NCBI GenBank assembly: GCA_018222805.1
Contig: JAAEZQ010000002.1
Coordinates: 124,001-188,000 of the forward strand
Length of the DNA stretch: 64,000 nt
Direction of reading: 5' to 3'
From: Vibrionaceae bacterium
Lineage (GTDB): Bacteria; Pseudomonadota; Gammaproteobacteria; Enterobacterales; Vibrionaceae
Part shown: one piece after another, positions 43,942-53,477 of the stretch
Layout of the letters: every line of letters starts with the position of its first letter
Numbering within the stretch: position 1 is the first letter of the stretch
The notes under the pieces: generated by a model
Told to the model about the DNA's origin: nothing
Seen by the model: only the letters and a program-made list of their open reading frames with translations
Databases searched by the model: none
Program-made: the position numbers and the translations under genes

Positions 43942-46122
43942 ATGAACGACAAAATTAAATTTGCTATAAAAGTATCGCTTAGCCTCACCTTGGCTTATCT
44001 GATCCCCTTTGCGATGGGGTGGCCACAGGCGTCTACCGCAGCAACCACCGTGATGCTGATCGCCACAACAGGAAGCCGCCGAGAATCTCTAGCGAAGGGC
44101 ACATTACGTGTTCTCGGCACCTTGGTCGGGGCGGTTGTAGGCTTGTTACTCGTTGGGCTATTCGCACAAGACCGTTTGCTATATATGCTGAGCGTGTCCC
44201 TCGTCGTTTCATTTATCTTTTATTTTCGAAACGCTTACCAAAAAGACCCTACGTTACTGATGCTGACTGGGGTGATGACGTTGATGATGTCAAACGGTGG
44301 TGATGCGGACGGCGCATTTCTTTATGGTGTCGATCGCGCCTATATGACTGTCTTTGGCGTGGTGGTCTATACACTTGTCGGCACCTTTCTATTCCCAGTC
44401 AAAACCGAACAAAACCTACGTCAGCTTATCGAGCAGTTGAATCAAACTCAGCAAGCACTGTTCTCTACGCTTGTAAATAGTTTTGAGCAGAACCACGAAT
44501 CACATCCCCAGACAGCCGATGGTTCTAAATCACCGGAAGGGTCGGAGCACAGAGCTTCTCAACTCAATATCGACAAACTCACCGAAGAAATGTTTGCTGC
44601 GCAAAATAGTTTGGAGCAACGATTTGAAACCGTGAGTGTTGAGTGCAGTGACGTCTCCGCGTACTTACAAGAGTGGCGTTTGGCCGTTCACCTGAGCAAA
44701 CAAATTACTCAGCAGTTATCGGTTGCTGTACATAGCCACTTTAGCCTGGAAGAAGATCGCGAGTGCATCAATAACTTTGATGAAACGATCGCGGAAATAG
44801 AACAGTTATTCCATACCTGTCAGCAGGTATGGGAAGACAATGAACACGTTTATCGCGCTAAGGAATTTAAGGTTGATTACAATCAAGAATCGTTAGATTC
44901 GGTACCGCATCTTACTAAAGGCTCTGCGATCACTTTAGGGTTTCTACTGGAGTCCATGCACCAGAACCTCTCGCGCCTGGCTGAAAGTATTAGCTGTATT
45001 GACTCTGTGACTAACAACGTCTCGTTCCACGTTGAACTGCCAAAATCGAAAGGCAGGTTCTTATGGTGGGATGCTGAAAACTTCAAAACAGCAGTCAAAA
45101 CCTTCGTAACTTACTGGGTTGCCGGGCTCATCTGGATCTATTTTAACCCTCCGGGTGGCTACTCGTTTGTGATTTTCTCGACCATGTTCATGTCTTTGTT
45201 ATCCTTTGTTCCCGTGCATCCAATTGTGCTACTGGCGCTGTTCACCTTTGGTTTCCTGTTTGCTGTGCCATCTTACTTATTCATCTTGCCGCAACTGGAT
45301 CTGGGACTAGAGCTTGGTCTGTTTATCTTTATCTACACGTTTATTGGTTTTTACCTTTTCAATGGACCGATAACGATCTTTTACATGGTCGGCCTTTTTG
45401 TCCTTGGACTGGACAATAATATGTTCTACCACTTCGGCATCTTAATGACGATCATGACACTGTTTTACTTGGTCGTATTCATGATTATTTTTGCTCATTA
45501 CTTTCCGTTCAGTTCAAGACCCGAGCACCTATTCTTAACCATAAAAGAACGCTATTTCCGCCATACGCGCTCTCTATTTGTCACCTATCAGAAGCAGTCT
45601 GACTCATTTTTCACGCCACTTAAACGTGCTTTGCACCTAGCGACATTGAACGTGTCGGCAAAAAAACTCAAAGTATGGGGGTCAAAAATTAACCACAAAC
45701 ACTTTGACCAAACCACACCAGAGGCTATCGGTGCATTCAGCAAAGCTTGTGATGTTCTATGCAGCCATATTAACGTGCTCATGGTTGCAGAGAAAAAGTT
45801 GTTGGCTAACCCTCTGATAAACAAGCTTCGTCAACAACATCGTGACGCTATCATTCCTTCGATGGCTGGTGCATTAGCCAGCTACCAGATTACAGAAGAG
45901 CTCGACTCCGTTTTTAATCAGTACAGTCAGGATTACCAGTCCTTCGAAGATACACTGGAAGATTTTTTTAATGAATTGGATTTATCTGACTACGCTTATT
46001 CAGAGATAGCTGGTTTTTATATCTTGCTGAATTTAAAACGGAACGTGTTCGAAGCAATTAAACATTGCAAGCAAACCTACGAGGATATCGATTGGGTGAA
46101 CTTACAACAGAAGCGGTTTTAA
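43942..46122 (+). CDS. FUSC-family inner-membrane efflux protein (AaeB-like)
   Basis: 726 aa from the ATG at 43942 (a TTG two codons earlier is less likely). Two hydrophobic blocks of about five to six helices, residues about 10-155 and 380-525, each followed by a large soluble region, the FUSC/AaeB architecture. The following genes encode an outer-membrane factor, a DUF1656 protein and an adaptor, so this is the inner-membrane pump of a tripartite exporter, perhaps for aromatic acids as in AaeAB. Ribosome site weak. Confidence 0.85.
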   Translation: MNDKIKFAIKVSLSLTLAYLIPFAMGWPQASTAATTVMLIATTGSRRESLAKGTLRVLGTLVGAVVGLLLVGLFAQDRLLYMLSVSLVVSFIFYFRNAYQKDPTLLMLTGVMTLMMSNGGDADGAFLYGVDRAYMTVFGVVVYTLVGTFLFPVKTEQNLRQLIEQLNQTQQALFSTLVNSFEQNHESHPQTADGSKSPEGSEHRASQLNIDKLTEEMFAAQNSLEQRFETVSVECSDVSAYLQEWRLAVHLSKQITQQLSVAVHSHFSLEEDRECINNFDETIAEIEQLFHTCQQVWEDNEHVYRAKEFKVDYNQESLDSVPHLTKGSAITLGFLLESMHQNLSRLAESISCIDSVTNNVSFHVELPKSKGRFLWWDAENFKTAVKTFVTYWVAGLIWIYFNPPGGYSFVIFSTMFMSLLSFVPVHPIVLLALFTFGFLFAVPSYLFILPQLDLGLELGLFIFIYTFIGFYLFNGPITIFYMVGLFVLGLDNNMFYHFGILMTIMTLFYLVVFMIIFAHYFPFSSRPEHLFLTIKERYFRHTRSLFVTYQKQSDSFFTPLKRALHLATLNVSAKKLKVWGSKINHKHFDQTTPEAIGAFSKACDVLCSHINVLMVAEKKLLANPLINKLRQQHRDAIIPSMAGALASYQITEELDSVFNQYSQDYQSFEDTLEDFFNELDLSDYAYSEIAGFYILLNLKRNVFEAIKHCKQTYEDIDWVNLQQKRF

Positions 46123-46132
46123 AGGTAGGGGT

Positions 46133-47770
46133 ATGATGCTTCAAAAATTAACGAAACCAAGCCTCGCCATAATAACTCTGATCGGGCTCAGTGCGTGTAC
46201 TAATGTGGGGCCGGACTATGTCCATCAACAGCAACCTGCTTTACCAAGCGATTGGTCATTGCAAAAAGCAGTTCAGGATACTGAGCAATCGGAGCAGAAG
46301 GTACAACAGTGGTGGCAACAATTTAATGACCCGACACTGAATCAACTCGTTGAGCTGGCAAGCCAGCAAAACCTTGATTTAGAGGCGGCTGGCTTGCGTA
46401 TTGTCCAGGCCCGTGCCTTAGTCGGCGTCGCGTCTGGACTGCAGTATCCACAGGTACAAACCGTATCCGGTAATTTGGCGCGTGCTTACGTCAATGATCA
46501 GGGGCTCAATAACGCCGCGCTCACATTTGATGCGGCGTGGGAAATGGATATTTGGGGTAAATACTCACGAGGTATTGAATCGGTAGAAGCGGGTTACTAT
46601 GCGACGATCGCGTCTTACCACGACATTATGGTCACCATCACTTCAGAAGTGGTGCGCAATTACATCAACTATCGAACCTACCAAGAACGTATTCTGCTCT
46701 CTAAACGAAACATCGAGATTCAAGAGCGCGTGGTACGCATTACTCAAGTTCAATTTGACTCAGGTAACGTGACTGAACTTGACGTTCAACAAGCACAAAA
46801 CCAGTTGTACACCACCAGAGCGGCCCAACCGAGCCTTGAAATTGCGATGAAGCAGTCGCGTACCGCCATTGCGCTATTGTTAGGCGTACTACCAGAAGAA
46901 GTCGATGCAATACTGGCATCGAATGGGGTTCCTGAGCGTATTGCGGAGTACGAGGCGCAATTTAAATCGACTGGCAGAAAAACAGCTTTATCTGGCAATG
47001 ACGAAAACTCTATTGTCCCGCGCCCACCACTTTTAGAGACCAAAATTGATGCGAACTTAGTCATGCGCAGACCAGACCTGCAAGTGTCTGAGATGCAAGC
47101 TCGAGCTCAGAGTGCCCAAATCGGTGTAGCTGAAGCAGCGTTGTATCCAAGTTTTTCTCTGTTCGGTTCAATTGGTATCGACAGTACCGTACCGGATGGC
47201 AGTAGCTTTAGTTTTAGTGACTCTCTTACGATGGTTGCAGGCCCTGCGTTTAGCTGGAACATTTTCCAATATGGGCGTGTGAAAAATAATATTCGTTTCG
47301 AAGATGCCAGCTTTCAGGAAACCTTAACCAACTACAACAAGAAAGTACTGCAGGCCGTTAATGAGGTCACCAACGCCTTAGAAGCTTATGACCTTTATTT
47401 ACAACAAAAATCGCTACGTTTGCAGTCAGTAAACTCATCGATTCGTGCATTCAACATTTCGATGACGCAATACGAAAACGGTCAAATATCCTTTGAGCGT
47501 CTACTCAACTCGGTAGAGAAAATGACGCGAGCAGAAGACAACTACGCCTCGATTAAAGGCAGTGTCGCTAACCAAGTCGTGGCTCTGTACAAGTCCCTTG
47601 GTGGAGGTTGGCAAGCGCAAACTGGTAAGCCGTTCTTATCTGACGAGATTACTCAGCAGATGGTCGAACGCACCGATTGGGATGGGTATTTAGACCAAGA
47701 AAACCGTGTTCTACCACCACTTCCTATTGAAAGGGTTGATGAAACAGCGCCTAAAGGGGAGGAACCATAA
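46133..47770 (+). CDS. Outer-membrane efflux lipoprotein (NodT/OprM type)
   Basis: 545 aa, lipobox LSAC near residue 22 (TLIGLSACTNVGPDY, the NodT-family start). Two TolC-like repeats (WWQQFNDPTLNQLVELASQQNLDLEAAGLRIVQAR; VMRRPDLQVSEMQARAQSAQIGVAEAALYPSFSLFGS). Forms the trimeric outer-membrane channel of the exporter. Ten bases after the FUSC gene. The C-terminal about 40 residues are Pro/Glu-rich beyond the normal end. Confidence 0.93.
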   Translation: MMLQKLTKPSLAIITLIGLSACTNVGPDYVHQQQPALPSDWSLQKAVQDTEQSEQKVQQWWQQFNDPTLNQLVELASQQNLDLEAAGLRIVQARALVGVASGLQYPQVQTVSGNLARAYVNDQGLNNAALTFDAAWEMDIWGKYSRGIESVEAGYYATIASYHDIMVTITSEVVRNYINYRTYQERILLSKRNIEIQERVVRITQVQFDSGNVTELDVQQAQNQLYTTRAAQPSLEIAMKQSRTAIALLLGVLPEEVDAILASNGVPERIAEYEAQFKSTGRKTALSGNDENSIVPRPPLLETKIDANLVMRRPDLQVSEMQARAQSAQIGVAEAALYPSFSLFGSIGIDSTVPDGSSFSFSDSLTMVAGPAFSWNIFQYGRVKNNIRFEDASFQETLTNYNKKVLQAVNEVTNALEAYDLYLQQKSLRLQSVNSSIRAFNISMTQYENGQISFERLLNSVEKMTRAEDNYASIKGSVANQVVALYKSLGGGWQAQTGKPFLSDEITQQMVERTDWDGYLDQENRVLPPLPIERVDETAPKGEEP

Positions 47771-47973
47771 TGCCTTATGAACTCTCTTGGGGTGATGTTT
47801 ACTTCTCCCCTTTACTCTTGGTGCTTTTTCTTGCGGTTACCGCAACCTGGATAACCGTGATCCTGTTAAATAAAACTAGGTTGTCTCGCTTTATCGCTTT
47901 TCCGTCGCTGACTTTCATCGCCATCATGGTCTTTTATGTGGTGGCGATAGACAGCTTTTATATTCAATTTTAG
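47770..47973 (+). CDS. DUF1656 small membrane protein (AaeX-like)
   Basis: 67 aa with two membrane helices (FSPLLLVLFLAVTATWITVIL; PSLTFIAIMVFYVVAIDSFYI) and the DUF1656 start PYELSWGDVYFSPLL. Always found between the FUSC and HlyD genes in Aae-type operons; role unknown. Start overlaps the previous stop by one base. Confidence 0.9.
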   Translation: MPYELSWGDVYFSPLLLVLFLAVTATWITVILLNKTRLSRFIAFPSLTFIAIMVFYVVAIDSFYIQF

Positions 47974-47985
47974 GTGCCAAACAAG

Positions 47986-48873
47986 ATGAAAAAACTATTC
48001 GTAATTGCACTCAATCTTGTCATTCTTGGTGGCGCAGCTTGGCTCGGCTATCAAAAGTATGAAGAGTATTTTAATAACCCCTGGACACGAGATGGGCAAG
48101 TACGTGCCAACGTGATCAAAGTCGCGCCTCGTGTATCCGGCCCCATTGTGAACGTTGCGGTTAAAGACAACCAGGAAGTCAAAACCGGCGATTTATTGTT
48201 TGAGATCGATCCAACTACCTACGAGGTTGCGTTATCACAAGCAGAAGTGGCGCTGGAAAAATCCATCGTCAGTTCTCGTGGTAAAAAAATCGAATACGAC
48301 CGCTTAACGGATATCCGAGCAAAAGATCGCGGTGCAGTCTCTCATAAAGATCTTATTCGCCGCGAGATCGCTTATGAAGAGTCTTTATTGCAAATTAAGT
48401 CGGCGGAAGAGCAGTTAAAGTCTGCGAAATTAAATCTGAGCTATACCAAGGTTTACGCGACTGTTGATGGGTTTGTGTCCAATCTGGATATCCGCAATGG
48501 CACCCAAGCCGTCGCCAACCAGCCGTTACTCGCGCTTATCGATAAACACAGCTTCTGGGTTTTTGGTTTCTTCCGCGAAAACCAGTTGCAACAAATTGAG
48601 TCAGGTAGCAAAGCGCAAGTCACTTTGATGTCTCATCCAGATACACCCATTGACGCAACTGTAGATTCTATTGGCTGGGGTATTGCGCCGAGAGACGGAA
48701 CAGTGGGTTACAACTTACTGCCAAATGTGAACCCGGTATTCCAATGGATTCGTCTGGCACAACGTATACCAGTTCGTATTGCCATCAACGAATTGCCAGA
48801 GGACATTGAGCTTCGATTTGGACTTTCAGCCTCCATCATGGTGATGAAAGACTCATCAGAAAATAATGAATAG
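47986..48873 (+). CDS. HlyD-family periplasmic adaptor (AaeA-like)
   Basis: 295 aa from the ATG at 47986; a GTG at 47974 is an alternative. N-terminal membrane anchor (LFVIALNLVILGGAAWLGY), first lipoyl half (NPWTRDGQVRANVIKVAPRVSGPIVNVAVKDNQEVKTGDLLFEIDPTTY), helical hairpin, second half and a C-terminal beta domain (IRLAQRIPVRIAINELPEDIELRFGLSASIMV). Bridges the FUSC pump and the outer-membrane factor. Confidence 0.93.
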   Translation: MKKLFVIALNLVILGGAAWLGYQKYEEYFNNPWTRDGQVRANVIKVAPRVSGPIVNVAVKDNQEVKTGDLLFEIDPTTYEVALSQAEVALEKSIVSSRGKKIEYDRLTDIRAKDRGAVSHKDLIRREIAYEESLLQIKSAEEQLKSAKLNLSYTKVYATVDGFVSNLDIRNGTQAVANQPLLALIDKHSFWVFGFFRENQLQQIESGSKAQVTLMSHPDTPIDATVDSIGWGIAPRDGTVGYNLLPNVNPVFQWIRLAQRIPVRIAINELPEDIELRFGLSASIMVMKDSSENNE

Positions 48874-48894
48874 CGACTAACTGAGAGAACCGCC

Positions 48895-49581
48895 ATGGTC
48901 ATTGGTAAAAAACTCAAAAACATTAATGAAGAAAACAACTTCTTCTATCTGACACTATCACTCATCGTTTTGTTGATTGGCGGTGCGTCCGCTCAGATGG
49001 TGAATGAAGGGGCCATAGAACACATTTTACAGGCGTTTACGGTTATCACATTTATCGTCTGCTTCGCCAGCCTACGATTTGATAAATCTTGGTCTCGATT
49101 CCTGTACACCCTTTTTGCTGTGTGGGTGTTTGTCATCGTGATAAAAACGATTTTTCATATCCAAGAAATGAACATAGTGATGCTCGCGTTAACCTTCGCG
49201 TTTTTCTTTGGCACCTTTAAATCAATTGCAAGACAAATCCTGTTTACTGGTCACGTCAACAGTAACAAAGTGATTGGATCTGTTGCCTTATTTCTGTTGC
49301 TTGGTTTGATGTGGGCCATCGCCTACCTCATTTTGCTCGAGTTTTCACCACAGGCTTTCACTGGTATGGAAGCCATTTCCTGGGGACAAAACTTCTCCAA
49401 TGCAGCGTATTTCAGTTTCGTCACTCTGACCACTCTTGGTTATGGCGACATCAGCCCTCTTACTCCGCTGGCTCAAGTCATCGTGTATTTAGAGGCCATC
49501 ACAGGTGTGTTTTATATGGCTATTGTGGTTTCTAGCCTCGTCAGTTCCAACATTGATCATCAGGTAAACAAAAATGGATAA
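48895..49581 (+). CDS. Potassium-channel-like membrane protein
   Basis: 228 aa with about six hydrophobic segments and a canonical K+ selectivity filter near residue 183 (SFVTLTTLGYGDISPLTPLAQ), followed by a last pore helix. A two-pore-domain-like ion channel of the bacterial Ion_trans_2 group; no cytoplasmic RCK domain. Overlaps the next gene by eight bases. Confidence 0.85.
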   Translation: MVIGKKLKNINEENNFFYLTLSLIVLLIGGASAQMVNEGAIEHILQAFTVITFIVCFASLRFDKSWSRFLYTLFAVWVFVIVIKTIFHIQEMNIVMLALTFAFFFGTFKSIARQILFTGHVNSNKVIGSVALFLLLGLMWAIAYLILLEFSPQAFTGMEAISWGQNFSNAAYFSFVTLTTLGYGDISPLTPLAQVIVYLEAITGVFYMAIVVSSLVSSNIDHQVNKNG

Positions 49582-50722
49582 ACTATCGGAAAGAAATGAA
49601 AGTAAGCTTTTCATCAGTAATATGGTGGAATCGGCAATACGTATTGGCTTGATCTTCGTATTGTTTATGTTTACATACGACATTATCAAGCCTTTCATCC
49701 TTCCCGTTATTTGGGGGGCTATCATCGCAGTCGCACTTTTACCCGTCACTAAAAAGCTACAGCGAGCTTATGGCGGAAGACGCGGCTTGGCGGCGACCAC
49801 CATTGCTTTACTCGGTATCGCTCTGTTAGTGACTCCACTGGTAATGGTATCTGGTTCCATTTACGACGGTGCAACCCACGCGCTGCAAGTACTTCAAAAT
49901 GGGGATGTCAAAATACCAGGGCCTAAACCATCTGTTGCAGACTGGCCTCTTGTCGGTGGTAAGCTCTATGACACCTGGACACTTTTCTCGACTAATTTAG
50001 AGCAAGCCATTCAAACCTTTATGCCTCAGATTAAGTCAGCATTGACTTCCCTGCTTGGCATGATGGGTGGTGCTCTGGGTAGTGTATTACTTTCTATTTT
50101 GTCTCTAGCTATTGCCGCTGGTTTTATGACTTACTCAGAATCATTGGCATCGAGTCTAACCACAATTGCAATTCGTACCGCAGGTGACAATGCAAAGAGC
50201 TGGGCGACGCTGATTGCAGCAACCATTAAGAGCGTGCTACTTGGCGTTGTGGGTGTCGCAGCCATTCAAGCGTTGCTGATTGGTGCCGGTTTCTTCGTAT
50301 TTGGCGTTCCTGCCGCTGGTTTGCTCACTCTAATACTCATGATTTTGTGTATCGCTCAGCTACCTGCCCTTCTTGCCGTGTTGCCTGTGATTGGCTACAT
50401 GTACATGACTCAAGACAGCACGACGGCGACCTTATTTACCGTTTGGGCTATCGTTGGTGCGCTTTCTGAAAACTTACTCAAACCAATGCTTATGGGTCGA
50501 GGAGTAGATACTCCGATGCCAATTATACTCATTGGTGCCATCGGCGGTATGCTTTTCTACGGTATCGTTGGACTCTTCCTAGGCGCGGTTATTCTTTCAA
50601 TTTGGTACGAGCTATTCGTTTGGTGGCTAAACATTGAGAAAGCCCAACAGCAAGAGGAAATGGCCGAGCTACTAGAGGAATCAGATGAACAAAGTGAGTC
50701 TGGCAACGGTGCAGGCATTTAA
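49574..50722 (+). CDS. AI-2E family transporter
   Basis: 382 aa, eight or so hydrophobic segments, with the AI-2E family pattern (FILPVIWGAIIAVALLPVTKKLQ; TDVLIGAGFF-like GAGFFVFGVPAAGLLTLILMIL; KPMLMGRGVDTPMPIILIGAIGGMLFYGIVGLFLGAVIL). Family members were linked to autoinducer-2 export and also to Na+/H+ exchange, so the substrate is open. Acidic C-terminus (QEEMAELLEESDEQSES). Confidence 0.88.
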   Translation: MDKLSERNESKLFISNMVESAIRIGLIFVLFMFTYDIIKPFILPVIWGAIIAVALLPVTKKLQRAYGGRRGLAATTIALLGIALLVTPLVMVSGSIYDGATHALQVLQNGDVKIPGPKPSVADWPLVGGKLYDTWTLFSTNLEQAIQTFMPQIKSALTSLLGMMGGALGSVLLSILSLAIAAGFMTYSESLASSLTTIAIRTAGDNAKSWATLIAATIKSVLLGVVGVAAIQALLIGAGFFVFGVPAAGLLTLILMILCIAQLPALLAVLPVIGYMYMTQDSTTATLFTVWAIVGALSENLLKPMLMGRGVDTPMPIILIGAIGGMLFYGIVGLFLGAVILSIWYELFVWWLNIEKAQQQEEMAELLEESDEQSESGNGAGI

Positions 50723-50759
50723 GTTCGCCAAACCTTCATTCAACACTCAATAAGAATAC

Positions 50760-50789
50760 AAGCCGTTGCATCGCAGCGGTTTGTTTTTA
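50760..50789 (+). terminator. Terminator after the AI-2E transporter
   Basis: AAGCCGTTGC / GCAGCGGTTT (two G-U pairs), loop ATC, followed by TTTGTTTTTATT. Ends the efflux-channel-transporter gene set. Confidence 0.8.
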
Positions 50790-50859
50790 TTGGGGTCACA
50801 TTTTCATCTTAATAGCGATGAAAAATGAAACTAATATTAAATTTTCATACGTATTACAC

Positions 50860-50876
50860 TTGATTGTTGCAATCAA
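50860..50876. promoter_or_regulatory. Inverted repeat upstream of the DUF2057 gene
   Basis: TTGATTG-TTG-CAATCAA, 50 bases before the start, in an AT-rich region. Operator-like; no regulator identified. Confidence 0.4.
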
Positions 50877-50926
50877 ACACATAACGATGCACTCTCGATG
50901 CTCACACAGTGCTTAGGATAAAAACA

Positions 50927-51592
50927 ATGAAATTGATCAAGCCATTAACTTGCGCGCTTGCTCTGGCAATGAGCAGCATCGCATTCGCTGACGTAACCGT
51001 TAGTGTTCCTGACGACGTTTCGGTACTCGCTGCGAACGGTGAAAAAGTGAAGCTGGATGGCGGCTTTTTTGCTTCAGAAAAAACACTGACGCTACCTGAT
51101 GGCGTCAACCAGTTGGTATTTCGATTCGCTCCGTTTTTCAACCAAGGCAATGACCGCGTCAGTATTGAAAGCGATGTTATCGTCACCAGCTTTACGGCTT
51201 CAGATTCTAAACTGGCGCTACAACTTCCTGAGTACCGCAATATGCGTGACGCAGAAGACAACATCAAAAACCTAGATTGGAAACTGGTTGATAAATCTGG
51301 CAACGCGATTGCCGTTAAGCAAGACAAGCTTATCAAAGAAGGTATGCAGATTGGCCGAGATTATGTTCGTGAAGTAGAAGATTACAATCGAACTGGCGGC
51401 GTGGCGGCAATTGCCGTTGCAGGAGCGATGGTTCAGCCGATGACTTTACCCGCCGAAATCCCTGATGATATGAAGCAAGCACGAGCGTCTGCAAAAGCAG
51501 ATTCCACCGCAGAAGAAATGCTGCATTTCTGGTACCAAAAAGCGGATGCTGAAACCAAAGCTCGCTTCAAAGCGTACATCAACCAACAATAG
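50927..51592 (+). CDS. DUF2057 family exported protein (YccT-like)
   Basis: 221 aa from the ATG at 50927 with AGGA. Signal peptide MKLIKPLTCALALAMSSIAFA. The mature part matches the DUF2057 pattern (VTVSVPDDVSVLAANGEKVKLDGGFFASEKTLTLPDGVNQLVFRFAPFF) and a C-terminal helix (AEEMLHFWYQKADAETKARFKAYINQQ). Periplasmic, function unknown. Confidence 0.82.
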   Translation: MKLIKPLTCALALAMSSIAFADVTVSVPDDVSVLAANGEKVKLDGGFFASEKTLTLPDGVNQLVFRFAPFFNQGNDRVSIESDVIVTSFTASDSKLALQLPEYRNMRDAEDNIKNLDWKLVDKSGNAIAVKQDKLIKEGMQIGRDYVREVEDYNRTGGVAAIAVAGAMVQPMTLPAEIPDDMKQARASAKADSTAEEMLHFWYQKADAETKARFKAYINQQ

Positions 51593-51612
51593 CGTTTGGT
51601 CTGTCTCAGTTT

Positions 51613-51640
51613 AAAAGCCACATCTGATGTGGCTTTTTTC
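51613..51640. terminator. Bidirectional terminator, DUF2057 / fpr
   Basis: AAAAGCCACAT / ATGTGGCTTTT, loop CTG, with T-tract on the plus side and A-tract mirrored for the minus strand; the two genes converge here. Confidence 0.9.
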
Positions 51641-51683
51641 GTGCTGTAATAAACTCAACCGATTTATCTTACTGTTTTCAGAC

Positions 51684-52448
51684 TTACCAGTAACGTTCGT
51701 AAATGATGTTACCGCCAGTCTTAGCTCGAAACTTCTCTAAACCGCGCTCTTGTAACACCGGCAAGGTGTCTTTAATCATTGCTGGATTGCCACACAACAT
51801 GACAAAGCTACGGTTAGGTGAAAACTCCACATCGGCTTGATTTGAGAGCTCTCCGGAAGCAATAAAGTCTGGAATTCGACCTTGTAACTTACCTTCCACC
51901 GTTTCTCGGCTCACTATCGGTACATACTTCAACCGACCTTCATAGCGCTGCTCTAAATGTTCAATTAAGTATTTATACACAAGGTCTTTCTCGTACCGGA
52001 CACCATGAACCAAAACAATCCTTTCGTTATGAGGAAGCAGGTTGATGTCATCTAATAATGACAAGAATGGCCCAATCCCCGTCCCCGTTGAAAGCAACCA
52101 AAGATCATGGGCTTGTTTTGGAATCGTATCATGGATCAAATCACCGTGGGCCGTCTCACCCACATAGATGCTATCGCCAGTCTTCAACTTTTGCAGCTTC
52201 GGCGACAATTGTCCTTGCGGATCCGCGACAATCAAAAACTCTAACCAGTCAAACTGCTCGCTCGGTGCATTCACCACGGAATAAGCGCGGCTGATGAGGT
52301 TGCCATTTTCGTCTAACAACGCGAGTTTGGTAAATTGACCAGCTTTAAAGGAAAGTGGAGCGCCAGATACTCTTAAGCTGAACAGCTCATCTGTCCAGTC
52401 TATTCGCTTCTCAACTCTGGCGAGATTGAAATTTTTCAGTTCTGCCAT
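51684..52448 (-). CDS. fpr: Ferredoxin-NADP+ reductase
   Basis: 254 aa from MAELKNFN at 52448 with GGGAG. FAD-binding RAYSVVNAPS (about 48-58), NADPH-binding GTGIGPFLSLLDD and the terminal aromatic IIYERYW that stacks on the flavin. Moves electrons between NADPH and ferredoxin/flavodoxin, supporting redox stress repair. A 26-bp dyad lies upstream. Confidence 0.93.
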   Translation of the reverse strand: MAELKNFNLARVEKRIDWTDELFSLRVSGAPLSFKAGQFTKLALLDENGNLISRAYSVVNAPSEQFDWLEFLIVADPQGQLSPKLQKLKTGDSIYVGETAHGDLIHDTIPKQAHDLWLLSTGTGIGPFLSLLDDINLLPHNERIVLVHGVRYEKDLVYKYLIEHLEQRYEGRLKYVPIVSRETVEGKLQGRIPDFIASGELSNQADVEFSPNRSFVMLCGNPAMIKDTLPVLQERGLEKFRAKTGGNIIYERYW

Positions 52449-52498
52449 GAGACATCTCCCTTTAGCTACTCTCAAATAAACTTACGCTTACAACGTCA

Positions 52499-52524
52499 TT
52501 ATGTAAAGATTAAACTTTACATAA
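52499..52524. promoter_or_regulatory. 10-6-10 perfect dyad between fpr and the thioesterase gene
   Basis: TTATGTAAAG-ATTAAA-CTTTACATAA. Lies between the divergent fpr and thioesterase genes, 50 bases upstream of fpr. It contains TGTAAA-N8-TTTACA, like a TyrR box but with spacing two bases too long. Regulator unassigned. Confidence 0.55.
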
Positions 52525-52653
52525 GCAACCGGTTTATTTCACACTTCAGGAACAATTTTATTACATTCCAAAGAATTACATCTAGAATAAATGCTCAGAT
52601 TAATAAGTGACTTCACAATTTGTGGCAACGTTGATGAAAAAGGAACAAAGACC

Positions 52654-53106
52654 ATGGACACACAACTAAAAGACTTCCCCGTCGTTACTGAGATTAGAGT
52701 TGCTTGGGGAGAAATGGATGCCTTGCAACACGTCAACAACGTCGTTTACTTTCGTTACTTCGAGACCGCACGTCTGGATTATTTTGAAGCGATTAATTTA
52801 CTCGTCGACCTGCAAACCTCGCAAATTAGCCCTGTTCTGAGTGAAACTCAGTGCCGCTATAAATTACCAGTTACTTACCCAGACACACTACTGATTGGCG
52901 CACGAGTGATTGACATGCAGGGAGACCGCATGACTATGGAGTATCAGGTTTTTAGTAAGAAGTGGGGAAAAGTGGTCACCGTCGCAACAGCAACAGGCGT
53001 GATGTTTGATTTTAAAAATAATACAAAGACTGAGATTCCAGACAACGTCCGCAAGTCGATTCTGGAACTGGAAGCAACGGTAGGAAGTACTCACCACTTA
53101 GAGTAA
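52654..53106 (+). CDS. Acyl-CoA thioesterase, 4HBT/hotdog family
   Basis: 150 aa from MDTQLKDFP at 52654 with AAGGA; an extension to 52591 is unsupported. Hotdog core and 4HBT active-site motif VAWGEMDALQHVNNVVYFRYFETARLDYF (Asp in DALQH), then the VMFDFKNN region. Hydrolyses short or medium acyl-CoAs; exact substrate unknown. YbgC-like group. Confidence 0.88.
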   Translation: MDTQLKDFPVVTEIRVAWGEMDALQHVNNVVYFRYFETARLDYFEAINLLVDLQTSQISPVLSETQCRYKLPVTYPDTLLIGARVIDMQGDRMTMEYQVFSKKWGKVVTVATATGVMFDFKNNTKTEIPDNVRKSILELEATVGSTHHLE

Positions 53107-53118
53107 TAATCACGTTCA

Positions 53119-53155
53119 GATTCCCGATTGAGCGCGTTCGTCGCTTTCGGGAATC
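53119..53155. terminator. Weak stem-loop after the thioesterase gene
   Basis: GATTCCCGA / TCGGGAATC with a structured 19-base loop (AGCG/CGCT); no strong T-tract. Confidence 0.4.
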
Positions 53156-53174
53156 ATTGCCTTATTTGAGCTAC

Positions 53175-53393
53175 TTAACAAAAAGTCTCAATGTACAGCG
53201 CTTCAACTTTATCTCTTGCCCATTGTGTCTTACGGAGAAACTTTAGCGACGACTTAATAGACGGATCTTTTTTAAAGCAGTTAACACGAACACGTTCATA
53301 CATGCCATTCCACCCAAAGTGCTCAACCAAACGGGTGACAATTTTTTCTAAACTCAACCCGTGTAGTGGGTTATTCGGTTGTTCGTTGCTCAT
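53175..53393 (-). CDS. VF530 family DNA-binding protein (DUF2132)
   Basis: 72 aa, near-identical in pattern to VF530: [61 protein letters not shown]. The VF530 solution structure suggested DNA binding; role unknown. A monocistron between terminators. Confidence 0.92.
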   Translation of the reverse strand: MSNEQPNNPLHGLSLEKIVTRLVEHFGWNGMYERVRVNCFKKDPSIKSSLKFLRKTQWARDKVEALYIETFC

Positions 53394-53477
53394 GATTTCA
53401 ATCCAACAATTTATAGGGCGACTTGGCGGGCTAATCTAACTGAAACAAACGTGATACCCAACTATTATTTGTAGCAG

